Notes: generated by a model not told the origin, from the letters alone. DNA of 64,000 nucleotides from Siderastrea radians (GCA_964017195.1 OZ024894.1:30795120-30859119), one strand, 5' to 3'; shown: positions 34,174 to 45,739, counted from the stretch's first letter. Numbers and translations: made by a program.

Positions 34174-34335
34174 CGTGCATGCTTAAGGCCGTATTCTCTT
34201 GTACTGACGATTGCTGGGCAACTGTCGATTGTGTAATTGGGCTGTTTGGATGCTTTTTACCACTTGTAGGTGTAGGTGGCTGCACGTTGGCCTTTTTTAC
34301 TTTGAAAACGTAGTTTCCAGTGGTATTGGCACAAT
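34174..34335 (-). CDS. C-type lectin gene B, stalk exon
   Basis: The exon has 53 codons between an acceptor TCTCTTTTCAG (34336-34337) and a GTAAGT donor (34168-34173), phase 1 on both sides, in frame with the lectin exon (D is built across the junction). The peptide is rich in Ser, Thr, Pro, Gln and Lys with one Cys and two NxT/S-like sites, as expected of an extended, glycosylated juxtamembrane stalk. Confidence 0.75.
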
Positions 34336-34567
34336 CTGAAAAGAGAAAGGAAAGGAAAAAAAGGAATGAAAGGTAAGTTATAGTTGTTGTTGTTGTTTTT
34401 TTTAACAAGGGCAAATGAACGTAAATTCTCCAATGTACGATTTAGTGTTCTCTTGGATTTTGCCCTACGTCTATCTTTTTTCTCCCCAATTTATCACAAT
34501 TCAAATAATTTACAACAACAAGTGGGACATACATATCAAAGATAAATTTATACGGCTTGGGTTTTAC

Positions 34568-34990
34568 CAGCTTTCCGTTCACAGATATATCCTTCCATGA
34601 ATACTCCTCTGCGTCTGTAACTAAGCCTACACGCCACGTTGTTGTATGTTCCGTCGTTCATCATCTCAACGCAATGCTCCATCCCAAGATGGTTGGGTTC
34701 GCCCTCAGACCAGCGCCATTTTCCAAGCAACGTCTGGTTTATGCAGTTGCCTGTATTACTAAGCCAGCACCATTTAGAAGAAGAGTATTTTAAACCGATA
34801 TCCCAGCGTCGCCAAAGTCCCTTTTTCTTTTTGACTATATTCTTTAAATATTCCCATTCGTCGTTGCTTTCCGTGGAGACCAGATCTGTGTACTGGGCAC
34901 TTTTGCATGATTCCCTGGCTACCTCCCAGCTATACCACAAAGGAGCTTGATGAAAGGAGTAACTAGAACATACTTCTTTTACGATCAAAC
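34568..34990 (-). CDS. C-type lectin gene B, lectin-domain exon
   Basis: The exon has 140 codons of a complete C-type lectin-like domain. Landmarks are SWEVARESC, WDIGLKY, WCW, WRWSEGEPN, EHCVEM, NNVAC and GYICER. The EPN motif is that of mannose-type Ca2+-dependent sugar binders; NN in place of WND at the second site leaves Ca2+ binding uncertain. An extra cysteine pair (KWCWL and GNC) lies in the middle. The acceptor TTCTGCACTCTTAG (34991-34992) follows a long pyrimidine tract; the donor is GTAAAA. Both are phase 1. Codons before the domain (G-L-I-V-K-E-V-C) parallel those of gene A. The signal exon is most likely 40527-40602. Confidence 0.88.
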
Positions 34991-36605
34991 CTAAGAGTGC
35001 AGAAAAAAAAATAAAACAAAAATAATTTTATTCAGCGTCTTTGATAGTTTAGCAATTAAGTGTGGCATTTGGCAACAAAGAAATTAGATCAGATGGTGCC
35101 ATTAAAAATAGGATATCGATATTTTTAAATTTTCCAGTTGCTTTCACCGAAATGTTGTTAACTCTTGCCTCGTTCGATTTATTTTGGCTGCTGTGTTTAC
35201 AGCATTATCGTGATTTATACGATTTGCATTTTATGACAGAACGCTTCCTCTGTTCCTCTAGTCAAGGGTTCAAATGTCGTGCAAGCCTAATTTTTTCAGG
35301 CTTTCTGCTCGCAACTGGAAATGTTGCGTCTATTACTTCTTTTTTCATCTCGCAGTTCAAACATACGATATATACTCATCATTTCATATTTGCATTTTTT
35401 TACAACATTGTTTTTGTCATTTCTCCTCGCCTAAAAAATCAGTAGATAGACAAGGCAGCAATTGTTAAAGCAATATTTTACTAATATTTATCTGGCGTTT
35501 AAAGTAACGCTCAAATAAAGCGGGTGCAAGAAACGTTTTCATGGAGTTCACAAGTTTTGGTTATCTGACGTATGAGAGCGCGTGCAAGATTTGCAAGAAA
35601 GAGAAGTGATGATACTTATGACGAATATTGCGCATGCACGACAGGAAATCTGGGGATTTTGCGTAGAGGTTACTTATTCGCCCGCCGGAACATAGGGCGA
35701 CCAAAAAACCTCTACTTTTAGGGTGTTTCTTTGTGGATTTTTTTCAATAAACAGTATTTGCATTGCTATTTGACCTGGCGCAAGATACGTTTAGTCTGTC
35801 TTTGAAATATTTCAAATTATGCTTCAGTGACTCAGATCGAAACCACCCAGCTCACTAAGTTGTTTCAGTCATGATTCGGGCGACGCACCCCCTAACGTGA
35901 CCACTTTACAAAGTGAAACATATTCGTGATCAGTCAGCTTAGATACAAATATCTAAAAAAAAGGTTTAAATATATTTCTGGACATTGTCAAAAAATGTTC
36001 TAAATATCCGCCAGAAATCTCAAAATACCCGGAATAATTGTCAAAATATCTTGCTGTAATTGCTGTGATTATTATAATTTTGACTCAAACGGTTTAGTTG
36101 TATTGTGGTCCTACTTCAGTTTCACAGCATTTGTCACAGGACATAACATAACCAGGATGTTCAGCATGAACACAAGCCTTTTCCTCGGGTTCTGCCATTT
36201 TTTGTATTGGCTGCCATACAAGACTCATGAAATGTAATTTTCATTAAGAAACTAATGAAACAAAACAAGCTCTAAACGCCAAGAAACTCCTGAAATTAAC
36301 ACCTACAGCCTGAAAAAAAACTCTGGACAAATATCCCTAAAATCCCCCCTTTTTCCTTAAAAAACTAGAATTTTTTCTAAACACCCTGAAACCTTCAAAA
36401 TATCTTAAAAAATATCCGGATATTTGTATCTAAGCCTTGTGATCAGAGTAAATAAGTGGGTGGCCACAACTTTGTTGTTGCATTTCTAGATCTGTAGTCA
36501 GTCAGTTTATGATTCTCTCATACTATTTGTTGAATCGTTATGTCTATTCTGTGTTGGCAAAAATTAAAAATTAGGTGAAGTGCACCCAGGTCACTAAAGT
36601 TCCAA
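34895..36605. repeat. Segmental duplication, copy 2
   Basis: It carries the 5' part of the gene B lectin exon and upstream intron. It aligns in pieces with 32195-33865: the block near 35155-35220, then 35830-35933 with 33535-33632, then 36447-36600 with 33720-33865. The order is the same, so this is a tandem duplication within the CTL locus. A MITE (35934-36438) is present only in this copy. Confidence 0.75.
35934..36438. mobile_element. 505-bp MITE with 8-bp target duplication
   Basis: GTGATCAG flanks both sides (35926-35933, 36439-36446), while the paralogous empty site at 33625-33632 has it once. Ends are inverse over at least 17 bases (GCTTAGATACAAATATC). An 8-base duplication suggests hAT-type mobilisation. 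A minus-strand frame near 36110-36200 starts ATGGCAGAACCCGAGG and has two Cys pairs; it may be a captured fragment. Confidence 0.85.
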
Positions 36606-38389
36606 ATGGCCGTTAGTTGATTCCCTTTTTCTTTATATGAAATTGAGCCACTAAAAGAGTCATGAAAAACGACAAGCATCAAAATTTGTAGAGATAACAC
36701 AGAAACAATTGTGAACAAGTAAACCCGGCGCTTAACATTATTCTTTAATCTGCAAAGGTATATGGGCCACTTGGAAGAAAATCAATCACGGCCTGAATTG
36801 AGAACAAAAGAAGCCACCATTTTTTCATAAGCTGACCAATAACGTTGAAGGATCTAGACAATACATCTCCAAATAAACTTGAAACCGTCTAATTCTGCGG
36901 ACCTCTCGGGAAATAGTCTAACTTTTCATTGGTTAGCTTCAATGGTGATTTTTGAACGTTTTCAAACGGTGCGGTGTTGACTCGGTGTGATTGAAAATAT
37001 CTCGCGGATTGTTTGTACGCGCTACGTAAGCTATAAGCTTTCAGTAAATGTAAATGTTTCCAAAATGGCTTTTGCCCAGAAAGTACAAGTAAGACTGAAT
37101 CCAAGGAGGCGGCATATACAGCCAACATTCCTAGGTATTACGAGATCATGTTACGTTTCAGACTTGCACCACGCTGAAATGGAACTAAGAGCTCCCATAA
37201 GGGATTTGGATTTCCCTGCAGTATTGAGACCGCGGCTGCGAATTGAAAGGGCTGCAGTAACCAGAATCAATACATCAACGATAAGCACCTATTGATTCAA
37301 AAAGCAGTTAGTGAATAAGGAGATCTGGGAACCTGTGTTTATTATTGAACGATTAAAGCTGACAAATGTCGATATTTGTCTTTAGATCTGTGTTTGTTTA
37401 AATTATTCTCGCTGCGCTGAGCAAACGCTTTTCAGAATTGAGCAAGTTTGTTGCGTTACCGAATTTCTTTTCGGAAAAGGTTTCTTTTACAAACATACTC
37501 AGGCACTAGCTGTACTGCTGCAAATGTGCAGCGTTTTTGACCAATTTTTTTCGTGGAGGTTTTGGTCGAGCTCGACGTTACCTCGACTGGTTGTGTTGCG
37601 TTTTGTTGTCTGCTTGGTATTGCGTTGTTGTGTTGTTGTGATGTTATGTGCTGTGATCTGTCTCTTACTTGTTACTCTAGTTTGTTGGCCTAAACATTTC
37701 TCAGTTTTCCTCTTCCTTCGTTGCACGACTCAACGCAACAACTAGACGGACGTACAACGGTTCGACCAGCTTGATCAACTCGACGACTTAATAAGCAAAA
37801 CTTCCGCTGTATATTCTCCACAGGCAAACACCGTTTTCTCCGTGGAATTTTCGTAATCACGACTACTTTTTTATGTGCCTTCACTTGCCCAGGTTAAGTT
37901 AGCCAAAATTCCATCTCTTTCACTAACGACCGCGTTTTGGTGACCACTTCATGTGCTAAAGAAGAATTGCTAGCCTTAAAGGGGTACCGTAAACAATTTT
38001 TAGGATTGCTATAAAAAGCTAAAAGAGATATATTCCTTTAATTCTGTTAATGTTCTAGAAGCATTTCGTGTACGAGAAAAGATGTATGAAATATTTTTCA
38101 GAACATTCTTCTACCGAAAACTGGACTTGAAAATCACGGTGAAAGAGCCCCTCTAAATATGGTGCAAACTTTAACAAGGCACCCCTTTACCCAAAAACTT
38201 AACAAACACTGTATATTCATTACAAAAAACTGGTCTACCTTTTGAGTAAAGCCAACGGAGTTTACAGGGTTGAAAGTTTAATCTTTCGGAAGAATATACT
38301 GTGAGTTGGCTCATACATGAAAAATAAATGGTGAAAGAGTTAAGATCGTCTAAAACAATTGCTATAGAGTTGTTGAGTTCGTCGTTTGC

Positions 38390-39090
38390 CGAGTTAACAG
38401 TGTTTAGTGAAATCTGCCTGTTGACTTGGTTGACTTCGTCGAGTCGTCGAGATGCTTTGCGGGTCGGTCGAGTTTGTCTAGATGATTTGCGTGGTAGGGT
38501 TCGTACTATCTTATATTATTTAAGGCCTGTTGTGTTTGTCGAGTTGTGTCGAGGTCTGGAACATTTCGTCTGCCAGTGAGTGAGGTTTGTTGAGTTTGTC
38601 TAGTTGGTAAGGGTCGTTGTGTTTATCGAGTTGTGTCGAGGCGTGGAGATTTTGTCTGCCAGTGAGTGCGGTTTGTTGAGTATGTCGAGTTGTGTGGTTC
38701 TTACTTTCTTAGAGAAAGTGAGCATTATTGAGTTTCCCTATCTGGCAAGGAGTTGCGTCGAGTTGTGTCGAGGTGTGAAGTTTTAGTCTGCCTCAGCGCG
38801 TGACAATTAGTTGACTTTGTCGAGTTGGTCGCGTTGTGGGTTCGTACTGTCTTAAAATAAGTGAGGATTGTTAATTTTGTCTGTTTGGTAAGGGTTCGTT
38901 TTGTTTGTCGAGTTGTGTTGAAATGAGGAGATTTTGTCTGCCAGTGAGTGAGGGTTGTGGATTTTGCCGAGTTGGTCGCGTAGTGGGGTTTGTACTGTCT
39001 TAAATTATGTATTTGGTAAGGGTGGTTGGGATTGTCTAGTTCTCTGGTGTAGAGATTGTCTGCCAGTGAGTGAGGTTGGTTTAGTATGTC
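38390..39090. repeat. Degenerate minisatellite (TCGAGTTGTGTCGAG type)
   Basis: Repeating blocks of about 110 bases contain TTTGTCTGCCAGTGAGTGAG, TGTTGAGTTTGTC and TCGAGTTGTGTCGAGG. Copies are imperfect and some are truncated. Confidence 0.75.
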
Positions 39091-39159
39091 TACTAATGTA
39101 CAACTTTAGCGCAGACGAAATACTAGAAATGCTGAACTTGTCAACAAAGGAGCACAGAA

Positions 39160-39445
39160 CAAGGCAACGTAACACAACGGATCACAACGCAGCGCAACAC
39201 AACGCAACACAACGCAGCGGATCACAACGCAACCCAACACAACTCAACAGATACAACACAACACCGAAACAACGGATCGCAACCCAACGCAACGCAGCCC
39301 AACAAAACAAACACAACGCAACACAACGGATCGCAACTCAATGCAACGCAACACAACATAATGGATTACAACAAAACGCAACGCAACGCAACACAACACA
39401 ACACAACACAACAGAATTCACCTCAACACAACAAAACAGGAAATA
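39160..39445. repeat. AACAC/AACGC pentanucleotide-like tract
   Basis: About 285 bases of near-tandem CAACGCAACACAACGCAAC with GGATC interruptions. The Thr/Gln/Asn-rich frames over it are artefacts of composition. Confidence 0.85.
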
Positions 39446-40526
39446 AAAACCACGCACATATGCTAAACAAACGAGTCGAGGGTACGTCGAGCTCGACCAA
39501 AAACTCCGCAGAACAAAACGGTCAAAAGTATATACTGCTGAAGCGAAAGTATTGTTTAAGGTTTGTTTATGGGCGAACATATTGCTATCAATTGCGAATT
39601 CGACCTCTAAATGATCTGCTCAAAATTTAGGATCGAAAGTAACCAATCGTAGACGTGGCAGTTTCCCGAGAGGCCATGATCAGAGGTCACGGTTTCAATT
39701 TTTTTCGAGCATGTATTGTCTGGATGTTCCAACGTTATTGGTTGTTTACGAAAATACTTTGCTATCTTTTGTTTTCAATTGGCGTTGTGATTGGTCAATT
39801 TTCTTCCAATTGGTCCGCTCCAAGTAGTCGCACTGTGAAAGAATACTCAGTTGTCTTTTTGGTGGAAGGCGTAAAGTTCAAGTTTTGCCTTTGAGGACTT
39901 CATCTTCATGTTGCCGGTTCTGCTGCAAACTCGGTCGGCACCACTCTTGAGTTCGCAGCATTTCGCAGCGGTCTTGCTGCCAAATATAGTAAAGTTAGTG
40001 CCTACTGTTTTTTTTTCTGTCCACAGCCATGATTTTTGCGGCGGTTCGAACACATTTTCCCAGGAATGTTCATGTCGATAGGCATCTTTTCACGGGAAAA
40101 GAAATAAGTGGTAAAATTAACATCTGCAAGTTGTGTCAGCGTTCGTAGCCTGGTAGAATCGTGTCGGCCTGCAATGCCAGCGAGCCGGGATCGATGCTCA
40201 GTGGAGACATGATTTTTTCTTTTCTTCTTTTGTTTTACTTGAATGGGGGTATTTTCACAAATTAATAAGTGCCAGCAAAAAAACAAAAACAAAACAAAAA
40301 ACAGACAAACAAACAAACAAACAGACAAAAAAACAAAACAAAAGTGTAATGTGGAGCTCCCTTTTCAGGCTTGGCGAAATCTATATCTTATTTGGAATTC
40401 GGAATTTTGAATGGATTTGAAATTCCCCCTGTTCAATTTTGTGTCGCCAACAGGAAATGATGTGGATTTGAGCCGGTACAGCCTATGATTAGTGATTAAG
40501 TTTGAATTTGCCAGCGTGCATCTTAC

Positions 40527-40602
40527 CGAAATTTTCCCGTACTTGTAGACTGAAGATTACCCCTAAGATGCCTACAATTACCGCAAGGACTACATTCGCC
40601 AT
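40527..40602 (-). CDS. C-type lectin gene B, signal-peptide exon
   Basis: The exon has 25 codons from ATG (40602) plus one base, then a GTAAGA donor. The peptide has a hydrophobic core (VVLAVIVGILGVIF), a standard secretory signal. It is the paralogue of 11769-11844 in length, phase, sequence and leader. The next minus-strand exon in phase is the lectin exon at 34568-34990, 5.5 kb downstream. Confidence 0.8.
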
Positions 40603-41923
40603 TTCAAAGCTTATTTCTTCACCACCTAGGTGGCTTGAGGACAATGAAAGCAAAATAAAGCATAGCTCAAGGTAGTCTCGTTATTTTAAGATGGTGCTTC
40701 AGCTTCACAGTAATTAGGGCTTAAACGCCCGTAGTAGCTATGAAAATGTAATGTAGAAAGCACGCATATGTGTAATTTGTTGCTCATTTTCTCAGAAGAA
40801 CATGGAAAACATTTGGATACAATAATGTCTGAGGTGAAATAGTTGAAATTAAGTTCATATTAAATTTAACTGATAAATGTGAACAAGGAAGTAGCTGCTC
40901 TCGCGCTTAAACGTTATCACGATTTTGGTATTACTGTGATACAGGAACTTTTACACCGAAATGGGGATTTCCAATTTTTAATTTGCAATTCGTGTTGTCT
41001 TGAAGAAAGAGCTAATCCACAAAGGAAAGTGGTGTAATTGGTTGAAAAACTGTGTCGATAAAATAAAACATATATAATAATAATAACAAAATAAATAAAA
41101 TAAAACTGAAATTGTTTGAAATATTTTATCGAATAAAAAGCTGCTGAAGGTGCACGTTTAAGTAAGCTTATTCAGTCAGGTTTTTTTACAAAAATACCTT
41201 TTTAAGAATTTTCGTATCAAATCAAACCGCGTCGTAATGGCCCATTTGTGGCTATTCGTTTTCTATATTTAAATACTTTCCAGTGCATGACATCTTTGAA
41301 ATAAACCAGGCTATTTCTTCCTTGTCTTTTCTTCAACAATGGAATGGAGAAGGGGAAGGTGGGGAGGGGGGTGGGGAATGATAGCAAAGGTGGATAAATG
41401 GAAGAAGCTGTAACCTTGGAATTGAAGAGCAAGAACAGGGCTTGTTACTCCAAGGCATCAGGGGAAATTACTTACGTTGTTCTTTGAAAAAACAAAAAGG
41501 AGCACAACAAATTTCATCATAATGCAAGCAAGTTTGGATTTCCTCGCAATCACAATTTATTGAACATGTGAAATAAATTCTAGTTAATTGACAACTCTTG
41601 TTTCTATTTTGAGCTATGAGCTTTGCTTAATTAGCCAACCATTGTCCTCGGACGATCTCACATGAGAATCCTGAAAACCATCCAATCGGAGCGAACTTTG
41701 GCATCTTGATACGTGCCTGCTAAACTCGACCGCTGTCTTTTGCTCTCACACGAGATAAGCAACAGTGTTCATTCTGCCAGCAAAATTTTTTATTCTTTCT
41801 CGTCCGTTATCTGAAAGCAGTCTTCGCCAGAATCTACGCAGGTCCAGCCGCAAGCGTTGTTGAACTTCCATTCTGCGTTGTGTTTTTCTCTTTTGTACGC
41901 AAAACTGCACACGTCTTGTAAAC
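40603..41923. other. 5' flank of CTL gene B and intergenic stretch
   Basis: The first 140 bases are conserved with the gene A flank at 11845-11990 and probably contain promoter and leader. The rest, to the YR element at 41924, has A/T-rich sequence and no supported gene. The true left end of YR element 2 may lie in 41640-41923. Confidence 0.45.
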
Positions 41924-42592
41924 ATGCCTCCGACTCGCCGAACAAGGAACGGTTCCACGCTGGCCGATTCCGGCCCTATACCTGCAGATCTCGAACTTGG
42001 CAGGCTATACGTAAAGGATTTGCGATCCCTGTGCAGCAGGCTAAACCTCGCAACGACCGGAGGACGTGCTGCCCTGATAAAACGAATCGAAGAGGCACGG
42101 AGAAACACAGGAAACCAACATGGCGGCGAGCACGTGGAAAACCAAAACGATCAAAATGCCCTCGAACTGCAATTTCAGCAGCTTCAGCGCCAAGTCCAGG
42201 AGCTACTGGACAGGGAATCGCCACAAGACGGGCTTTTATCAGCCACCCAGCTCACCCAAGTACAATCGATTGTTCAAGGGTCACTGAACGAGGCAATCGA
42301 AAAAGCCGCATCAGCCGCCGATCAAGCCGCAGTCAGCGCCTTCAGTGGCTCTTCTACACCAGCAACCGCTCCACCGACGCCCGCAAGAGTTCCCTTCGGG
42401 AATGATGCGCTGCAAATATCTTTACCAGGGACAAGTGCAAGTCCGGCAAATCATTCTGCGACAGACACAGCAATGGATTCTGTGCACGAGCTGCCTGCCA
42501 AACTGGTCAAAGAAATCCTAACTGGTGAGTTTATGGAACTTTCTAAATTGCTTCCAAAGAATTTTAAACGTCTTAAACCCGTCCCAGGATGA
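41924..42592 (+). pseudogene. YR element 2, gag-like protein with SAP domain
   Basis: The frame gives 222 aa from ATG. Residues about 27-60 (LYVKDLRSLCSRLNL...GRAALIKRIEEA) form a SAP helix-extension-helix motif, a DNA-binding fold. A Gln-rich coiled stretch follows near 85-110. It reads into the next frame through an indel near 42583. Position before RT makes it the Gag equivalent of the element. Confidence 0.7.
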
Positions 42593-43385
42593 GCCACTTA
42601 CTCTCACGTTAGAAAATTCAGTCATAAAAGTAAACAAGGCCAAAGCAACATCCATAACCGACATAACAGAGTGGACGACGGCCTTCACTGCTTACGTGGG
42701 AGTTATTATCAGCAAGTTCCCACACCGTGCTTCAGAGCTGTTAGAATATATGTCACTCATTCGATACGCTGCTAAATACCATAGGGGGTTGGGTTGGTGT
42801 GTCTATGACATTAAGTTCCGGCAGAAGGCTGCCGCTAACAAGTCATTGAAATGGTCAACCATTGACAGTCAATTATGGCTTAAAACCTTTACGGTTGCCC
42901 CTTCACTGCTAAAGGAAGACATTGGTTTTTTCCAGTCAGGACCCTCGTCGACAAGTACCTCTAGGGGGACCGAAAACCGTACTTGTCACAACTTCAACAG
43001 GGGGTTCCCTGTGCCAGAAACCCCTGCATCTATGCCCACAAATGTAACCGGTCTGGGTGCGGGAAGGATCATCCCGGGATCAAGTGCCCCAGTTCCTATG
43101 GTACAGAAAAGGAGCCCTCCCCAAGGGTGGGAAAGTCAAACTCCCAGCACCAAAGCAGCCGCCACCGAGCCAAGTAGCTTCGGAGGTGTGGTTACGCCTG
43201 TCAACGTTGTTAAGTTCTATCAGGCCCTATTCAATCACCCTGAAAGGGAATTTGTCAGAAAACTATGTTCAGAACTGAGGGAGGGGGCTAGGATTGGTTA
43301 TTCTGGTCCTAGGCGCCCACGTTTTTCAAATAACTTACCTACTGCTTATTTAAATCCTGAGGCGGTTACATGGGAATTTAGCTGA
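42525..43385 (+). pseudogene. YR element 2, gag C-terminus and RT N-terminus
   Basis: The main frame reads a helical region (ITEWTTAFTAYVGVIISKFP), then CHNFNRG. At this point the zinc-finger codons continue in another frame (CARNPCIYAHKCNRSGC...HPGIKC at 42983-43177), and the RT lead-in (VVTPVNVVKFYQALFNHPER) returns to the first frame. Two opposite one-base changes therefore bracket a CCCH-like finger. A third indel near 43375 ends the frame before the RT core. Confidence 0.7.
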
Positions 43386-43407
43386 TGAGGCTGCAAAAGG
43401 GCGTACC

Positions 43408-44193
43408 ATGGGCCCCTTTCCCACACGCCCCTTTGAAAATTTTCAGGTTTCACCTATTGGTCTTGTTCCCAAAAAACATTCTGACAAATTCCGAACAATA
43501 TTTCATTTATCCTTCCCAAAGTCTGGGACCTCAAGCATCAACTATTTCATTGAAAAGGATGATTTCTCCCTGCAATATATTACTATTGACAATGCCATTG
43601 CAGCAATTCAGAAATTTGGCCCAGGCTGCTACATGGGCAAAACAGACATTGAATCTGCTTTTCGGCTCATTCCGGTCCATCCGGATGACTGGGAACTATT
43701 GGGGATGTGTTGGAATGGGCAGTATTATTTTGACAAAGTGCTCGCATTTGGGCTTCGCTCTGCCCCGTACATTTTTAATCAGTTGTCAGATGCCATTGAG
43801 TGGATTTTACTTAACGAATTTTCCATCTCCTTTGTGTGCCACATTTTGGATGATTTTCTTATAGTGGAGCCACCCTGTCATACCCCTCCACCGGATTCCC
43901 TCTGTCGGGCAAGCCTGTCAAGTATGATCTTGACCTTCCAAAAACTGAATATCCCTATCTCCACAGCCAAAACCGAGGGGCCTTCTCAAATTCTTCAGTT
44001 CATGGGTATCATACTAGACTCTGGGAAAATGGAGGCAAGGCTACCTGAGGATAAGGTGGAGAGGATCAAATCTGCTCTCTCCACTTTCCGATCTCAACGG
44101 TCAACAACACTGCAAGAACTTCAATCACTGATAGGTACTCTCAATTTTGCTTGCAAGGTAATCCCCCAGGACGACCCTTCCTACAACGAATAA
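43408..44193 (+). pseudogene. YR element 2, reverse transcriptase core
   Basis: The frame gives 261 aa with RT motifs: GLVPKK and FRTIFHLS, GKTDIESAFRLIPVHP (first Asp), FGLRSAPYIFNQ and ILDDFLIV (catalytic LDD instead of YxDD, as in DIRS/Ngaro RTs). The thumb (LQELQSLIGTLNFACKVIP) runs into a shift near 44170. The open frame extends upstream to about 43390 from the broken RT lead-in. Confidence 0.85.
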
Positions 44194-44204
44194 TTCACCT
44201 TACC

Positions 44205-44786
44205 ATGGGGGTTAAAAAACCTCACCATCATATAAAGCTTGCCACAGACTTTTGCAGAGATATTGAAATGTGAAAGATGTTTATCGACCAGTGGAATGGA
44301 ATAGGACTATTCCTATCCCCTCTGTGGGAAACCTCTGACACCCTTTCTTTGTTTACAGATGCCTGTGGCTCCCTGGGTTATGGGGGAATTTTCCAAAAAA
44401 GGTGGTTTCAGGGAAAGTGGCTCCCCTGTCAAAACCTAGGCCAGGGAGGCATCAGCATTCTTTGGCAAGAACTATATGCAATTAATGTTGCATGCCATTT
44501 GTGGGGGGCCCATTGGACATCCAAGCGCATCCACTTCTATTGCGACAATCAGGGTGTAGTCGAGGTCATCAATTCCCGCAAAGTTCCCCGGGTAATGGAC
44601 TTGGTAAGGGACCTTACACTTTGCACCCTGCGGCATAACTTTTATTTTCGAGCAGTGCATGTCCCTGGGATCAATAACAACATTGCGGACTCTCTTTCTC
44701 GTTTCCAGATGGAACGCTTCCACCAGCTAGCACCCCAAGCCCACGCAACACCAGACCCCATCCCAGCCTATCTGTACAAGCTCTAG
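44205..44786 (+). pseudogene. YR element 2, RNase H
   Basis: After the shift near 44170 the RT-to-RNase H link reads on in this frame, with one stop at 44271-44273 (TGA where the context suggests Trp). The RNase H frame then runs 169 codons to 44786. Acidic residues are in LFTDACGS, WQELYAINVA, YCDNQGV and NIADSLSR, the full D-E-D-D set. Confidence 0.8.
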
Positions 44787-44812
44787 CAAAGGAAGCTGAG
44801 GGTTACCTGGGG

Positions 44813-45739
44813 ATGTCCCTTGCCCAGAGCACCAAAAAGACATATGGTTCTGGTATGCGGCAATTTTTCACTTTCTGTTCACAAATGAACATCAATCTGC
44901 AACTCCCCATTAGCGAGGATATTTTAATCAATTTCTCAGTCGCAATGGCTCGTTCTGTGCAATACACCACTATCAAGAACTATTTGTCGGCAGTAAAAAA
45001 TTACCACTCCAGCCATGGCTATGAACTTCACTTATCCAATTTCCTTCGTCTCCGGCTTATTCTTCGAGGCATTAAGCGTTCACAGGGGCAACAGTCAAAA
45101 GTACGTAGACCAATAACTTTACAACTGTTGAACTTATTTTACCACCTCCTCAACGTGCAACGTACCGACATTAGGGATTCATTAATGCTCTGGGCAGCAA
45201 TGACTCTTGCCTTTTTTGGCTTTCTGCGAATAGGTGAACTTACTTGCAATTCAACTTTTGATCCAAAGCACCATCTCATGAACAGAGACATAACTTTTAT
45301 GCCAAGGAATTCACCCCAGTATATGTTAGTGCGCTTGAAGGTGTCCAAAACAGACCCCTTTAGACAGGGACAAACCATCGTCATCGGAAAGACAAATTCA
45401 CCCTTGTGCCCCATCACCGCAAGGGTGGCATACCTGAATTCCAGGCCCTTGTCTTCAGACTCTGGCCCCCTTTTTACCTATGTATCTGGTGGGCTCTTAA
45501 CCCGGGAAAAACTAACAAGGGAAACAAGGCTCCTAATCAGCAAGGGGGGTCTGGACTCAAGGGAATTTGCTGGGCATAGTTTCCGGATAGGTGCAGCTAC
45601 GACAGCTGCTTCAGCAAACTTACCCTCATGGCTCATTAAGGTTCTGGGTCGTTGGTCATCTGACTGTTTTGAGAGTTACATAAAAACTCCACCCTCTGTT
45701 CTGGCACAGGTCCCCCAAAAGCTTGCTAGCCTGTTATAA
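44813..45739 (+). CDS. YR element 2, tyrosine recombinase (308 aa)
   Basis: The frame is intact. An N-terminal SAM-like DNA-binding region (about 1-100) precedes the catalytic domain with R139 (FLRIGEL), K near 177, H255-x-x-R258 (HSFR), W281 (GRW) and nucleophile Y289. The enzyme would join circular element DNA to the target without target duplication. It follows the RNase H frame by 26 bases. Order gag, RT-RH, YR and absence of an aspartic protease or DDE integrase place it with DIRS/Ngaro-type retroelements. Whether it is expressed is unknown, since the rest of the element is broken. Confidence 0.88.
   Translation: MSLAQSTKKTYGSGMRQFFTFCSQMNINLQLPISEDILINFSVAMARSVQYTTIKNYLSAVKNYHSSHGYELHLSNFLRLRLILRGIKRSQGQQSKVRRPITLQLLNLFYHLLNVQRTDIRDSLMLWAAMTLAFFGFLRIGELTCNSTFDPKHHLMNRDITFMPRNSPQYMLVRLKVSKTDPFRQGQTIVIGKTNSPLCPITARVAYLNSRPLSSDSGPLFTYVSGGLLTREKLTRETRLLISKGGLDSREFAGHSFRIGAATTAASANLPSWLIKVLGRWSSDCFESYIKTPPSVLAQVPQKLASLL

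Larger units (their letters stand above)
37500..39560. repeat. Foldback region with inverted ends
   Basis: The segment near 37510-37600 and the inverse of 39460-39550 share TTTTTGACC, GTTTTTGGTCGAGCTCGACG and CCTCGACT. Inside, the left arm is rich in GTTGTGTTGCG and the right arm in CGCAACACAAC, so the whole 2 kb could fold into a long imperfect hairpin. No transposase or clear target duplication was found. Confidence 0.65.
36606..40526. other. Rest of intron 1 of CTL gene B
   Basis: It separates signal and lectin exons. It holds the foldback region 37500-39560, AAAC-rich low complexity at 40275-40345, and short frames without domains, for example one on the plus strand at 36987-37295. Confidence 0.4.

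Noticed and set aside
35262..35290. tRNA-like GGTTCAAAT sequence
   Set aside because: No cloverleaf arms or acceptor stem could be drawn around it.
38955..39446. 163-aa Gln/Asn/Thr-rich frame
   Set aside because: Mostly a product of the AACAC/AACGC tract.
41857..42405. Second plus-strand frame of 182 aa over the YR element 2 gag
   Set aside because: Shadow of the SAP-domain frame at 41924-42592; no domain and biased composition.
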